Shown here: piece after piece, positions 47,644-59,309 of the stretch
How the letters are laid out: each line of letters starts with the position of its first letter
Position numbering within the stretch: position 1 is the first letter of the stretch
DNA from: Monodelphis domestica
Lineage: Eukaryota > Chordata > Mammalia > Didelphimorphia > Didelphidae
Assembly: GCF_027887165.1 (NCBI RefSeq)
Contig: NC_077233.1
Span: 228,122,872-228,186,871, forward strand
DNA: 64,000 bases
Reading direction: 5' to 3'
The notes under the pieces: model-generated
What the model was told of the DNA's origin: nothing
The model's input: the letters and a program-made list of their open reading frames with translations, nothing else
Database searches by the model: none
Made by a program: the position numbers and the translations under genes

Positions 47644-47920
47644 ATGGCATTAGACCAAAAGGCAAGATATGGACTGACTTCGGGTTTTTCCTCCGGTTAG
47701 CACCTCCTCACACTTGGCACATCTTGGTTCATTTTTGTATTTGTCACATGCCAATCATAAAATGGCTCTATGTTGTTAATTTCACAAATGCAATTCAAGA
47801 TCTTTCAATGTACAGGTGTTTGGGTCATGTGGTGTTGTGTCTTAATAGGGACACAGTCACACTGTTGATGCTGTAGCTGGGAAAAGGGTAAATGAAACAA
47901 TAAAAAAAAACCTGTGAAAG
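47618..47920 (+). CDS. parvalbumin exon 5 (C-terminus and 3' UTR)
   Basis: Acceptor TTCTTCTTTTGACAG ends at 47617. The 26 coding nt give EFQIMTKS and TAA at 47641-47643. The first E completes the EF-loop position 12 ligand. The 3' UTR runs to the poly(A) signal at 47899. Confidence 0.92.
47899..47904 (+). terminator. AATAAA polyadenylation signal, parvalbumin
   Basis: First AATAAA after the stop codon, 256 nt downstream and followed by an A-rich stretch and TGTG sequence. Confidence 0.75.
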
Positions 47921-48640
47921 AAATCTCTCCCTTGTTTCTATTCTATCCCTTGCAGCCTCCTGTCTTTTAAGGTCATTCCTTTGGCATTTTTAATTTAAAA
48001 CGTCTTTTACTTTCTCTTGGTTGATTATGGAAATTTTTGGTTTTACTTGAGTCACACTGTGCAAAGATAAGAAAACTAAAAATTTCATGGGCCTTCTTCC
48101 ATACCACCTTAATTTATATGAAAAGAAACCCTGCAAAATTTAAATATTTAAAATTTAACAAGGGCTATTGTTCTGACATAATTCAATGTCCATTTTCCTA
48201 TATAATAGTTTTCCATTGTGAAAACTTGGTAGAAAAAAAAACTGTAATTCTTGCTAGTCAATTATCAAGATTTACAATTCATTCAAAGTGGCTATGTTAC
48301 ATGTAGTGCTCCTACCTTCTTCCAAGCTTTTAAGGCCTAATTCTGGCTCAGATCTACCCAAATGAAAGCTAGTAAGTCCGCATCAATGTGTTTCTTTTAA
48401 CGGACTAACAAGGGACCTCTAATTCAAAGTGAAAATATTTAATTAAATAACATAACAAATTAAGAGACAAAAAAGATTCCCTTCCCTACCACCCTACTCC
48501 ACCCCATAAACATAAGATTACATGCTTTCCCAGGATATTGCTAGTTGAAGGACATAAATAAGCAACATTCATGGCCAGAAATATATGTAGTAACTTAAGC
48601 TCCTAAAACAGCATTCCCACTGGAACCCTTCTCTTCCTTC
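47921..48640. other. no recognisable feature
   Basis: AT-rich sequence downstream of the parvalbumin gene with no supported element. Confidence 0.4.
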
Positions 48641-48785
48641 AACATAGGAGAGTGGTAAGGACTAGAGGGTTAAGTGGTTGCCCAGGTTACCCAGCTCGGG
48701 AGTGTCGCAGTCTATATTTGAACCCATCAGGACCTCTGTCCTTTAGGCCTGGTTTTCAATTCACTAAACCACCTAGCTACCCCCC
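48640..48785 (-). repeat. MAR1-type SINE, partial
   Basis: AGGAGAGTGGTAAGGACTAG to CTAAACCACCTAGCTACCCC. Confidence 0.7.
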
Positions 48786-48901
48786 TTAGACCAGTCTTGA
48801 CTCCTCCGAGTCAAGTATCTTCACTGAGCTGGTCTCTGCTTTTTGCTTGGAATCTCTGAGATGCTCTCTGCTGCCACTTTCTGGTCTTCAGGTAATAGGA
48901 A

Positions 48902-48955
48902 TCCACCCCCCATCCCCCCACCCCCCCACCCCCTCCACCCCCCCCCCCCCCCCGC
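48902..48955 (+). repeat. C-rich run
   Basis: Mostly C with scattered A/T, ending in a C homopolymer of about 17. Confidence 0.9.
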
Positions 48956-48984
48956 ACAGAAGGAAGGTCTCAGTTCTTTTTTTT

Positions 48985-49008
48985 TAGTCTTTCTTTCTTT
49001 CTTCCTTC

Positions 49009-49085
<77 letters not shown>

Positions 49086-49176
49086 TTTCTTTCTTCCTTC
49101 CTTCCTTCCTTCCTTCCTTCCTTCCTTCCTTCCTTCCTTCCTTCCTTCCTTCCTTCCTTCCTTCCTTCCTTCCTTC

Positions 49177-49261
<85 letters not shown>

Positions 49262-49419
49262 TTCCTTCCTTCCTTCCTTCCTTCCTTCCTTCCTTCCTTC
49301 CTTCCTTCCTTCCTTCCTTCCTTCCTTCTTTCTTTCTTTCTTCCTTCCTTCCTTCCTTCCTTCCTTCCTTCCTTCCTTCCTTCCTTCCTTCCTTCCTTCC
49401 TTCCTTCCTTCTTCCTTTC

Positions 49420-49502
<83 letters not shown>

Positions 49503-49503
49503 T

Positions 49504-49547
<44 letters not shown>

Positions 49548-49549
49548 TC
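48985..49549. repeat. 560-bp CTTT/CTTC microsatellite at a SINE tail
   Basis: Alternating blocks of CTTT and CTTC units on the plus strand. At 49550 it runs directly into the antisense tail of a MAR1-type SINE, so it sits where that SINE's A-rich tail should be. Confidence 0.95.
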
Positions 49550-49852
49550 AAAACCCTTATCTTCCATCTTAGAGTCAATACTGCAGATTGGCTCCAAGAC
49601 AGACTAGGCAATGGGGGTCAAGTGACTTGCCCAGGGTCACATAGCTAGGAAGTGTCTGAGGCCAAATTTTAATCTAATATATAATCTATAATATAATATA
49701 TTAATATATTAATATATATAATATATATAATATATTATATAATATATATATAATATATATAATATAATATATATAATATAATATATATAATATAATAAAA
49801 TAATATATAATATAATCTAATCTCAATCCACTGAGCCACCCAGCTGCCCCCC
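49550..49852 (-). repeat. MAR1-type SINE split by an AT-rich expansion
   Basis: Tail and core at 49550-49668, head at 49820-49852. Between them, about 150 bp of TAATATA-type repeats (49668-49819) expand what is normally a short internal segment. Confidence 0.85.
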
Positions 49853-50579
49853 CTCAGCTCTTTTAGTTCATAGCTCCAAGGAAATTTCAGTGACCTCAAT
49901 TGCTTGTGTGTGTGTCAGAGAGAGGCTGGAAGTGGGAGTGGGAGGGAGGGAGGGAGAGGGAGAGAACTAGCACAGATACTCTTTCTATCTGTCTGTCTTT
50001 CCTAATACAGAATCCATAGAATCCAGCCAGTTAATTCCTGGACTTAGATATTGATGGTTTTCTGACTCCCTTAGTTCTGCCTCAGGCTGTTACTGAGAAT
50101 TCAGTTTATTCTTTTAACTTAAAATGAAAAAAATTCTTTGAATTTATTTCTACTTTCTTGAAACCAATCATGGTACATGCAAATTTTCCTTAGAAATTAT
50201 AATAAATGTGTATAAGTAGAATTGACAGCCTTTGTTCTGCTCCCTTATATGTAGCAGTCATTATCCTCCCTACTCTCTTATAATAACTGGAATTCAATTT
50301 CTAGGAAGATTTCTTATCCAAAGAAGGATTCCTCCTGTTCGTGATCTTTTGTCTGTACTTTCATTTAAAAATGAGGTATAAATTGACAACTCAAAGCTAC
50401 TGGGTTGATTGTTGACTTCCCCAAATTGGAAAATGAATCCTATTCAGAATTTTACCCATTCTTTAAGACTGGCATCTCTTAGAAAAGGTAACATATTATA
50501 TTACAGTACTTGGAATTTGCCTCCAGACATTTTTTAAATAAGTATAGATCTGTGAGTGATCTAAGCTTAGATTTAGGCT

Positions 50580-51015
50580 TTGAGTCAGTATAATCCCTTA
50601 TTACCTTCGACAGACCGGCTAAACTTTGTGAGGGTAGCCATCAGGTCATCATCAACCCCTGGTGAACCAGGGCTTTGCTCACCCAGCATGTGAAGACTGC
50701 TTCAGCGGAACAGGCGGAAGAAACCAACAAGAAGGTTCAACGACTGAGAGGGCGACGCAGCAAAGCACTGTGGAGTGCTTAGGGCGTGTTGGAGCACAAA
50801 AGACAACACGGCCATCCAATGCAGCTGAGGAAGTCTCCAGGTGTAATGACCTTTCGTGCCAATGAACCCAGGCTTCCAATGCCGAGAGAGTGGGACTGTC
50901 TCTGTGCATCGACTTTTCCACTTAAATCTTTAGGCAAAAGTGTCTTTGTGCACAAAAATGCAAAAAGACAATCATCATCCTCCATTACCGAGAGACTACT
51001 ACTACTACTACCTTA
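50580..51015 (+). other. unidentified GC-richer segment ending in (ACT)n
   Basis: A segment with CpG dinucleotides and balanced composition, unlike its AT-rich neighbours. It ends in a short ACT repeat (50997-51010). A simple trinucleotide tail is typical of RTE or CR1-like LINEs, so it may be the 3' end of an ancient LINE or SINE. I recognise no family and no protein. Confidence 0.35.
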
Positions 51016-51849
51016 AATATAAATCATAACTGTGTTCCTGCTATAGTTTGGTTTCAATGAAAAAGCCCTTTTCACTGCTTTTCCAGAAAGTATTGGCCCT
51101 TAGAGTGGTGACTGTACCACTTCTTTATTGACTAGGTAGAAGACAGAGAAAATGATGTGTATAGCTTTCTCTTGCCACTCCTCCTCCCACATGCCTAGCA
51201 CCAATACACATGTAGTAGACAGGTAGCAAATGTTTGTAGAATCATAAAATTTAGCATCAGGTAGATCCATTCATTTATATGAAAAGCTTTTAAGTGCCAA
51301 TTCTGTGCCACTAGTGACCTAGATACAAGGGAGATACAAAAAAAAAAAAGGCTCCTTTACTTGTACAATTTGTGATAGAACAGATATAGATTTAAATATT
51401 ATACATGAGTATAAACTCTTGAGTACAAACTGCCATGAGACTAAGTGAGAAAGAAATAATCTTTGCCTGATCAGATCAAGGAAGACCTCATGAAGGAGAT
51501 AACAGTTGAGTCTGGATGAATAAACAAATGAGTGAATAAAAATGTGAATTTAAATAATAACAACAAAAAAGATAATTTCTCTGTATACTAAGACAGTCAT
51601 TGTCATATATTCCCACTCCTAGCATCCCTTGTCCAAATCATCTCTTCCTGAGGTAGCTTACTACATTATTCATCAACAAACATTTAAGTGTTTACTACAT
51701 ATAAGGCATCACACTGAGTTCTGGTCACAAAGACAAAAGTAGAACAGTCCCTTAATCTGAAGGAGCTTATCTTCTTTTATGAGGATGGATATACACAGAA
51801 TGTTGACAAATAAATATAATACTAAAAAAATTGAGGGAGGAGAGAGGAA

Positions 51850-52115
51850 GGAAGGAAACAAATATTTATTAAATTCCTAGTCTACTCCTAGAACTATTGC
51901 TAAGTACTTTACAAATATTATCCCATTTGATCCTCACAACAACCTTAGGGGTTAGGTGCTATTATAATCTTTTATGAATGAGGAAACTGAGACAGACAGA
52001 AGTTAAGTGGCTTGCCCAAGGTCACACAGTTAGGAAATATCTAAGGTCTAATTTGAACTCAGGTCTTCCTGACTCTAAGCCCAGAACTCTATCCACTGAG
52101 CCACCTAGGTGTCTT
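51850..52115 (-). repeat. MIR-type SINE
   Basis: Antisense MIR with CTCACAACAACCTTAGGGGT, GAGGAAACTGAGACAGACAG and TGGCTTGCCCAAGGTCACAC. Confidence 0.75.
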
Positions 52116-52629
52116 CAGAGAACATTAAACACTAGAGAAATTAGGGGAAACTACATGATGGTATTTGAGTTAGGCCTTAAGGACAGATAAGGATTACAGA
52201 AGGTCAGACTGAGGAGGGAAAGCATTTTAGGCCTAAATTATAGTACTGAGTTTAGGGAGAAACTAGTACCAGTCCAATTTGATTTAAATGTAGAATTGAG
52301 GAAAGGAAAGTACAGATATATGAAATAAAGCTAGAAAAATAGGTGGGAATCAGATTGTAAATGGCCTCATATACCAGGTTGAGGTATGGAGTATTTTTAG
52401 CAGAAGTGTATCGTGTCAGACTTATGCTTTTAAGAAGATTATTTAAGCAACTATAGGGAATGGATCAGAGAAGGAAAAGCCAGGAATTGGATAAAACAAT
52501 TATGAAGCTATTATAGCAATTTAGGTGAAAGATGATAAAGACCTGCATTTATGGTGGTGGCTGTGGGAATGAGAAGAAGGGGATGGAAATGAGATATTGT
52601 GGTGGGTAGAATTAAGAAGACCTGTCAAT

Positions 52630-52750
52630 GGGGAAATTAGGTGGTACAGTGGTGCCAAGCCCAGGGGAGGATCTGGGTTCATATCTGGCCTCAGACACTT
52701 TGTAGCTGGGTGACCCTGGGCAAATCATTTAACCCTGTTTGCCTATATAT
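52630..52750 (+). repeat. MAR1-like SINE fragment
   Basis: ATCTGGCCTCAGACACTTTG and CCTGGGCAAATCATTTAACC mark the core. The tail is replaced by ERV sequence. Confidence 0.55.
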
Positions 52751-52754
52751 TCTT

Positions 52755-53350
52755 GCTTAGGGATAACTTCCAAATTCCATGTTCTATATCATCCCCAGAG
52801 CTAGGCCAAGTTGAAAGAATGAACAAAGAACTTAAAACTATGATTGGCAAATTATGCACTGAGACACATTTAAAATGTCCTGAAATTCTCCCTCTGGCCC
52901 TATTTTATCTTAGAAGCAGGCCTAGAGGAGACCTACACCATTTGAGATGCTTTTTGGACATCCACCTATACAGGTTAAGCCTTTCTCCCTTGCATATACA
53001 TCACTATTTGGGGGGAGATACTACTATTGCTTCCTATATACAGGAATTACAGCACAAACTGAGTGAACTCCATGAATCCAGAGCTGCAGCATAAGCTGGA
53101 CCACTAGATTTTTCACTTCATGACCTGAACCCAGGAGACAAGGTGTATATTGAGAATTTCCAGCATACTGAAGCAACTCAACCTTCCTAGGAAGGGCTAT
53201 TCCAAATATTGTTAAGTACTCCAACATCTATAAAGATTGGAGAGAAGGACTCTTGGATTCATTGCTCACATGTGAAGAGAGCATCTTCTGTTGAGACTGA
53301 TTGACTGTATCCTATTACATGCATTGGAGATAATAATCCATTGACAAGTG
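52755..53350 (+). pseudogene. pol: class I ERV integrase C-terminal relic
   Basis: The translated part reads GQVERMNKELKTMIGKLCTE, with the final catalytic glutamate of the D,D-35-E integrase in VERMN, followed by LALFYLRSRPRGD. After a stop, the C-terminal segment continues with LNPGDKVYI and DSWIHCSHVKRA. This is the pattern of gammaretrovirus-like integrases. Many stops and indels. It belongs to the provirus fragment whose 3' LTR is at 54755. Confidence 0.8.
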
Positions 53351-54754
53351 GATACTGTTTTCAGGAACACAATGAATTCCTGATCCCCCCCCCCTGGTTT
53401 TTATTATTGCTTTCCTTTTATTTTGATTAGAATATGTGCTTTTTCCCCCTTTTCTCATTTCTTGTACTTAAGGTACATACAATCAATATTAATTTTATTC
53501 TACAATAATATAAGTTTAAATATATATATATATATACTTGCTATAATATTAATACATACCAAACAGCTTTAGACTGTGGGAACCTGCCATTTATTGATAA
53601 TTGTTATGGGCCTGTGATTAATGTTTATATCTGATTCTAGGAAATAGGATCATAAATGAGCACAGACTTAACCTGAATAGTACCAAAAGAGCACACAGGT
53701 CAAAAAAAAAAAGAAAGAAACCAATCCAGGTAGGATTGATGAACTTCTAAGCCAAAGAAAGGACTTGAACCTAGTGTGAGACTCTAGATTGCGACGCTTG
53801 ACATATGTTAAGAAGTAGGCCTTCCTTGCATCCACACTCTGTGAAAATACTTACAGACAAGTACTAAAATTTGGCTATCATCCTGGTTCCCTCTATCCCT
53901 GAGAATGAAGGAAAAATCAGATGAGGGAATGACACTTCCCTATCAAAATAAAATTCTAGTTCCTTTTCTTTTTATAGTATGGCAACTTCCTGTAGTTTTG
54001 GCTGCAAATGGGTAAGTGAAATATTACTACATTCTGTTCTACAGACTTGTGGGACAGAAATTACTTTAAATTGGACCTGTATAAGGGCCTATTATGAATT
54101 TATTCTTGCTTACTCAACATTTTATATACATATATTTTGGTATTTTGATTCTGATTTTGATTTTTTTTCTTTCTCCCAAAAGTTTAACTTTCTTCCATTT
54201 TTTCCTTTATATTTTTTGTTTTGTTTTTTTTTAATTCTTTTAATAACTGACACATATACCCCCCATAACTCAGCCACGCATCCTGAGCTGAACTGGATGT
54301 TTTTTAACACCCACTTCAGGAGGGGATTGTATTTTAATAAAAATCCAAGATTTTGAAATTTTTTGTTTGAGAAAGATCTTCAAGGAAGAAATTTAATAAC
54401 TCCTAAATCCAGAGAATGGACTGTTGCAGAAAGATGCCAGAAAACTTACACTACATCAAGAAGATCAAGAATGAACTTTGGGTGTGGTTGATTGAACTGA
54501 AGTTTGATTGAACATTTATTCTAAATGTATACGTTTATGCCAAAGGAGACTGCCCCTAATTTGGCTTTTTGTCAATGCGCCTAACAAAACATTGGTTTTG
54601 CTTTCTCTCCTTTCTATTCTTCCCTAACTATTGTAATTTCCTCTTAGAAATTGAATATTGTATACATCTGTAATTGAAAGTGTTTTAGGACTACAAGATG
54701 ATTATGTTAAATGATCAATGGGGAGACTAGTCTCCCAATGATCATCAGGGGAAT
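53351..54754 (+). mobile_element. class I ERV internal region, decayed env and 3' end
   Basis: Lies between the integrase relic and the 3' LTR. A short frame at 53979-54356 with cysteines may be env-derived, but no diagnostic env motif is readable. The last 250 bp match 21620-21896. Confidence 0.55.
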
Positions 54755-55487
54755 TGTGAATTTTAAAACTACTCCACCCTACTCAGACCGTACTTTAGAA
54801 GATTTGATTTAGCTATTTCCTGATTTGTAACAATAATAGAGATACTTGGTCTAACAGAATCAGGTCTTCGGAACTCTACATTGCTCTACCCTACTTAGTT
54901 TAACAAGGTCAGGAATGTCTGAATCCACACTCAAGGATTAAGTATCTAAGAAGATAGCCTTCAACAGACATGTGCAGAAATAGCTGACAGACCCCTGGGC
55001 TGTCCTAAGTCAAGCTAAGCTATCATTGGTACAGATGAGATGCAGGAAAGTGACATAAAACTGTCTATATAGGGCACGCCACTTCTTCTCTTGGCTCTCT
55101 TTCCCCAGAGAGGCGGCTCTGGCTGGCAGCGTGCTAAGCATTCCAACATCTTGGCATGGTGGCAGCTATTTGTCTGGGTTTTGGTGGTGAGTTTTCCCTT
55201 GAGCTGATTCAGGTTCAGGCATCTTGGCTGAGCCCTCTTGAAGTTCAGGCTAATTCCTCCTTTACTCTCCAAAACCTTACCTTCCTAGAGTCTCTGGTCT
55301 TCCTCCTGGCACAAGCCAGGCAGGAGAAATCCTACCCTTTCCTTCTTCCTTCTTCTTAATTGCTTTCCACTATATTATTTAAATCACCATAATTTTCCAG
55401 CTGACTTGGGTATTTTTTTATTTGGGATATCGCTGGTGACCAATAATTAATATAGTTTAGGTCACAACACTAAAATTATCATTCACA
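54755..55487 (+). mobile_element. LTR (family A), 3' LTR of the class I provirus relic
   Basis: Starts TGTGAATTTTAAAACTACTC and ends ATTATCATTCACA. Shares CCAGCTGACTTGGGTATTTT and the upstream block with the 21897 copy. A TATATAGGGC promoter-like site lies at 55064-55073. Confidence 0.8.
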
Positions 55488-55499
55488 CTTAACCACCAT

Positions 55500-55800
55500 T
55501 GTCTAACCCTTACCACTCTTCTGCCATGGAACCAATCCACAGTATTGATCCTAAGACAGAAGGTAAGAATTTTTTTTTAAGAGCACTGGACTTGGAATCA
55601 GAATAATCTGAGTTTGAATACCATTTCAGACACTTATTAGCTGTGCAACCCTGGACAAGTGGTTTAATCTCTGTTTGCCTCAGTTTTCTCACCTGTAATA
55701 CAAGGGTGATCATAGCACCTAGTTCCCTGGGAATCAAATAGGATTAGATTTATAAAAGCTCTTAACACAGTGCCTGGCACATTGTAGGACTTAATCAATG
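55500..55800 (+). repeat. SINE tail followed by MIR
   Basis: 55500-55575 is a MAR1-type tail (ACCACTCTTCTGCCATGGAA). 55580-55800 is a MIR (AGCACTGGACTTGGAATCAG, CAGTTTTCTCACCTGTAATA). Confidence 0.7.
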
Positions 55801-56399
55801 TTTGTTTCCTTCCTCATGTCTGCCAATAGCTTCCAAACAGATAACGCAATTCCTTGGTAGCCTTCAGAGCCAAGATAGTTGCTAACCCCTGTAGTATATT
55901 TATACCTCTTAAGTGCCAGTCACTTTGATGGTGCTCAGCCTCTTATGAAACAGGGCGTTGGTGGAGTGGTTTGGCACTTTTGCTCTGCTATGATTTGAAT
56001 TATGCTCCATCTTATGTCCAGAGTCAGGTTGAGGATGTCTAGGATGCTATGGGCTGATCCTAGACAAAGAACTATGTAGGAGAAGTATTTACAAAGGAGG
56101 CAGAGTATGGGCATTCCTGCCCCCCCCCCCCCGTTAGGTTTTTATTGCATTTCAGTTTCTGGAAAAATGATTTGCCTCAAAAAGTCCAATAATTTAAAGG
56201 TGACAATGACAAAAGGCTGAGGTGGGGGTAAGGATGAAAGGAGAGAGTGGAGCAGGAGTGAAAAGTGGACTTTGAAAAAAACCAACCAAACCAAAAGAAA
56301 ATGAAAGTACACCCCCCAAAAGCATACTGGACTGAATTCCTCAAGCAGAGAGGGGAGGGACAGGCTGGGGCCACTGGAAGCAAGATGGGCTTCCTGCCC

Positions 56400-56760
56400 T
56401 CTGGTTGCAGCAATAGTTTCAGAGAAAGGAGAGACAGAGACAGAGGGAAACTGAGAAAGAAAGAGAAACAAAATCATTGGGGAAGAGAAAGAAAAGGAGG
56501 AAGAGGAGAAAGAGAATACAGAAGGAAAATAAGATTGGAAGAGTGAAAAAAAGGAGAGAACAGAGAAGACTGATTGTTGAGAGAAGGATAAGAAAAGTGA
56601 GGATACAGGAGAGAGAGAGTGATACAGAAAATATGGAGAAAGGTCAGAAGACAAGGATGAGAGAAAAGATGTGATCAAAGACAACTGAGAAGAGACAGAA
56701 AAAAGAGAGGAGAGAAAGAAAGATAAGGGGAAGAGAGACCAAGCAAGAGAGGAGAGAATG
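56400..56760. repeat. GA-rich purine tract
   Basis: Imperfect GAGA/GAAA sequence. Long open frames here reflect low complexity. Confidence 0.85.
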
Positions 56761-57104
56761 CTTCACTAAGAGTGGAACAAACATCTTTCAATGTCCCTTC
56801 TGTCCAAATCTTCAGCCATTGAACCATCTGAGCCTGCATATAAGGGACAGGCTGTGTGTCTGTGAATTTCTATGAATGCAACTGCTTAAACAGTCCTCTG
56901 CTTTGTGGGGAACCAAACACATACAAATAAATCATTGTTCAGTTTATTGATTTGGAGCTAGAAAGGACTTTAAAGGCCATGTTGTCTAGGCCCTTAATTT
57001 TTAAAGTTGAGAAAATTGAGCACTAGACATTTTGTGATTTGTTCAGGATTAGAGAGGAAGTAAGTATATGAGGAGAAATTTGCTTTTTGGTTTTATTTTT
57101 TAAT

Positions 57105-57296
57105 TTTTTTAAAATAACCCTTACCTCTCATCTTTACTATATATTGGTTCCAATACAGAAGAGTGGTGAGGACTAGGCAATAGCAGTTAAGTGGCTTGCC
57201 CAGGGTCACACAGCTAAGAAGTATCAGAGGCCAGATTTGAACCCAAATCCTTCTCCAGGCCTGGCACTCTCTTTACTGTGCTATCTAGCTACCCCT
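57105..57296 (-). repeat. MAR1-type SINE
   Basis: Antisense: ATAACCCTTACCTCTCATCT to GTGCTATCTAGCTACCCC. Confidence 0.8.
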
Positions 57297-57589
57297 TGAG
57301 TAGAGATTTTAACCTTTCTTTGAACAAATGAGATTTGTCTTTCTGATTCCAATTCCAGTTCTCCACCCAGTACATCTTGCTGCCTGTTCAAGAACTTTAC
57401 CATTCTAAAAATATTTATGTATTTGTTTGATTGTTACATCAAAATTCCCAAGTATCTCTTTTCCTTTTCTCCCCTCGCCGCAGTAGAAAAGGAATCATTT
57501 GACAAAAAGATATGTGTATACATAAAGCTATTTCTTCCTTATTTTGATTTCTCAATTCCTTCTCCGGAGGGAGACATACGCAAATCATT

Positions 57590-57806
57590 CTTCAAATAAT
57601 ATTTGTGTTGCTGTCTATAAAGTTCTCTTGGTTCTGCTCTTTTCATAATTTCATGAAGATTTTTCCACATTAAAAAAATTAATCTGCTTGTCAGTTCTTT
57701 GAGTACAGTAGTATTCTATTATAATATACCACAACTTTTTTAGTCATTCACCAATTGATAGGCATCCCCTCAATTTCTAGTTCTTTGCCACCATAAAGAG
57801 AGCTAC
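57590..57806 (-). mobile_element. L1 3' UTR fragment
   Basis: Antisense L1 3' end: AGTCATTCACCAATTGATAG and TTTCTAGTTCTTTGCCACCA. It is cut by the LTR-like element at 57814. Confidence 0.65.
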
Positions 57807-57813
57807 TATATTT

Positions 57814-59017
57814 TGAAAGCCCAACCAGCAGTCTCTCGAAGCCAAGGGTTGTTTTTTCTGTCTAGATATGATGATTTAGACGAATAATGATGAGATGGGA
57901 AACAACTAAGTGCTCAGACTTTTGGTGCTCAGGCGTCACAAAGCTGTTCCACCAGGCACAGAGCTATTGTTTATTATATAGCTTAAGTGAGTACATACTT
58001 TTCTGGCACACAATCATTTTTCAACATACATGATTTCTAGCAGGTAATTGGATATGTCACATATTAACAAATTGCTTAATCAATAGTCTGTGATCATTTA
58101 CCATGTTGCTACAACAGAGAAATTTGTGATAGAGATAAATGACATAGATAGGGTGATCTGGAGGTTAGTTCCCCCTGACCTGTGGGATGATTAGCTAAGA
58201 GAATCATTGTTGCTTTTGATCAGCTTTCACAATCAATCAGAATTACTTAGGAGATGGGAAACAAAACATTTTGCAGCTAGGTATGGGGTTAAAAGGGTAA
58301 TTTAAAACAGACCAGAATTAGGTATTATCCCAAATTCCAAGTTATTTTTTCTCTGTGTTTCATTAAGGTGCCTTGGTAATGTTGCCTGGTTATTGTACAC
58401 AAACAGATTCAGTGAAGTGTATCAGTAGCTTGTGTTTTAAAGGAGTGATTGATGTGCCCGTGTATTTGACTTGCAATGGGTGTGGGGCATCTAAGTGTAA
58501 CTCTGTTAAGAGGGAAAGGAGGGGGGTAGTGGGTACATGAAATTCTTTAGGTTTTAATTCTGTGAAAAAGATCCTTGGAATGGATCCTTAGGGTGGTATT
58601 CTGGGGGGATTAAAGTGGGGGCAGATGTGTGTTAACCCTGTAAATATTTGCTCTCATATTATTTCTCCTGTAACTGGGGAGAGAACAGTAATCATAACAA
58701 TTTCATTAGTAAGGGAAGTTAATGGGAGAGAAGTCACATAGAGGGGGTTCAGTGGGTGTCTCATCTTTCCAGAAGGTTGCCTTGCAACTCTGGCACCCAC
58801 ACGTGACCATGTCAGACAGAGAGGGTGTGACAGCTCTCTGCAACTATAAATGTTTTAGAACATATAGGTTCTATTCCCTGATCACCTGAGGAAATAAACC
58901 TAATAGTGGTAGAACTTTAACATTTAAACAGATGCCTGAATGCCTCCACACTATATGAGGAGTTGTTTTTTTCTACTATAAAAGAACCTAAGACTATGGG
59001 CCACTGAGTTTATGACA
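57814..59017 (-). mobile_element. 1.2-kb LTR-like element, probable solo LTR
   Basis: On the plus strand it starts TGAAAGCCCAACC and ends TTTATGACA, giving TG...CA ends, and the 7-bp sequence TATATTT lies at both 57807-57813 and 59018-59024. On the minus strand, a promoter/poly(A)-like TATATAATAAACA (about 57970) is followed by an R/U5-like end. The length would suit a betaretrovirus-type LTR. A 7-bp duplication is not standard, so the ends could be coincidental. Confidence 0.5.
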
Positions 59018-59069
59018 TATATTTGTGTAGAATCTATGATTGTAAAAGATAGGGTCATGATTCTGAAAT

Positions 59070-59225
59070 GAAAGATCATCTAGACCCATATCCTAAATTT
59101 GTAGATGAGAAAACCAAGTCCAAGAGCGATAAAATACCTTGCCCAAGGTCACATTAGCAAATGGCAGAAGTGAGACTTAATCCTTGGTCTTCTGATCCCA
59201 GACCCAGGGCTCTTTCTCCTCTAAG
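59070..59225 (-). repeat. MIR-like SINE fragment
   Basis: GTAGATGAGAAAACCAAGTC and ACCTTGCCCAAGGTCACATT. Confidence 0.55.
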
Positions 59226-59309
59226 TTTGAGAAGGTGAATAGCTATTCTCAAGCTCCTTTTTCTGACTCTGGAAAGTATGTTTGTCAGAGAACGGCCTAT
59301 TTGTACAAA

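Noticed and set aside
56142-56684. A 180-codon Ser/Phe-rich minus-strand frame
   Set aside because: It is the complement of a GA-rich tract, with no motif or exon signal.
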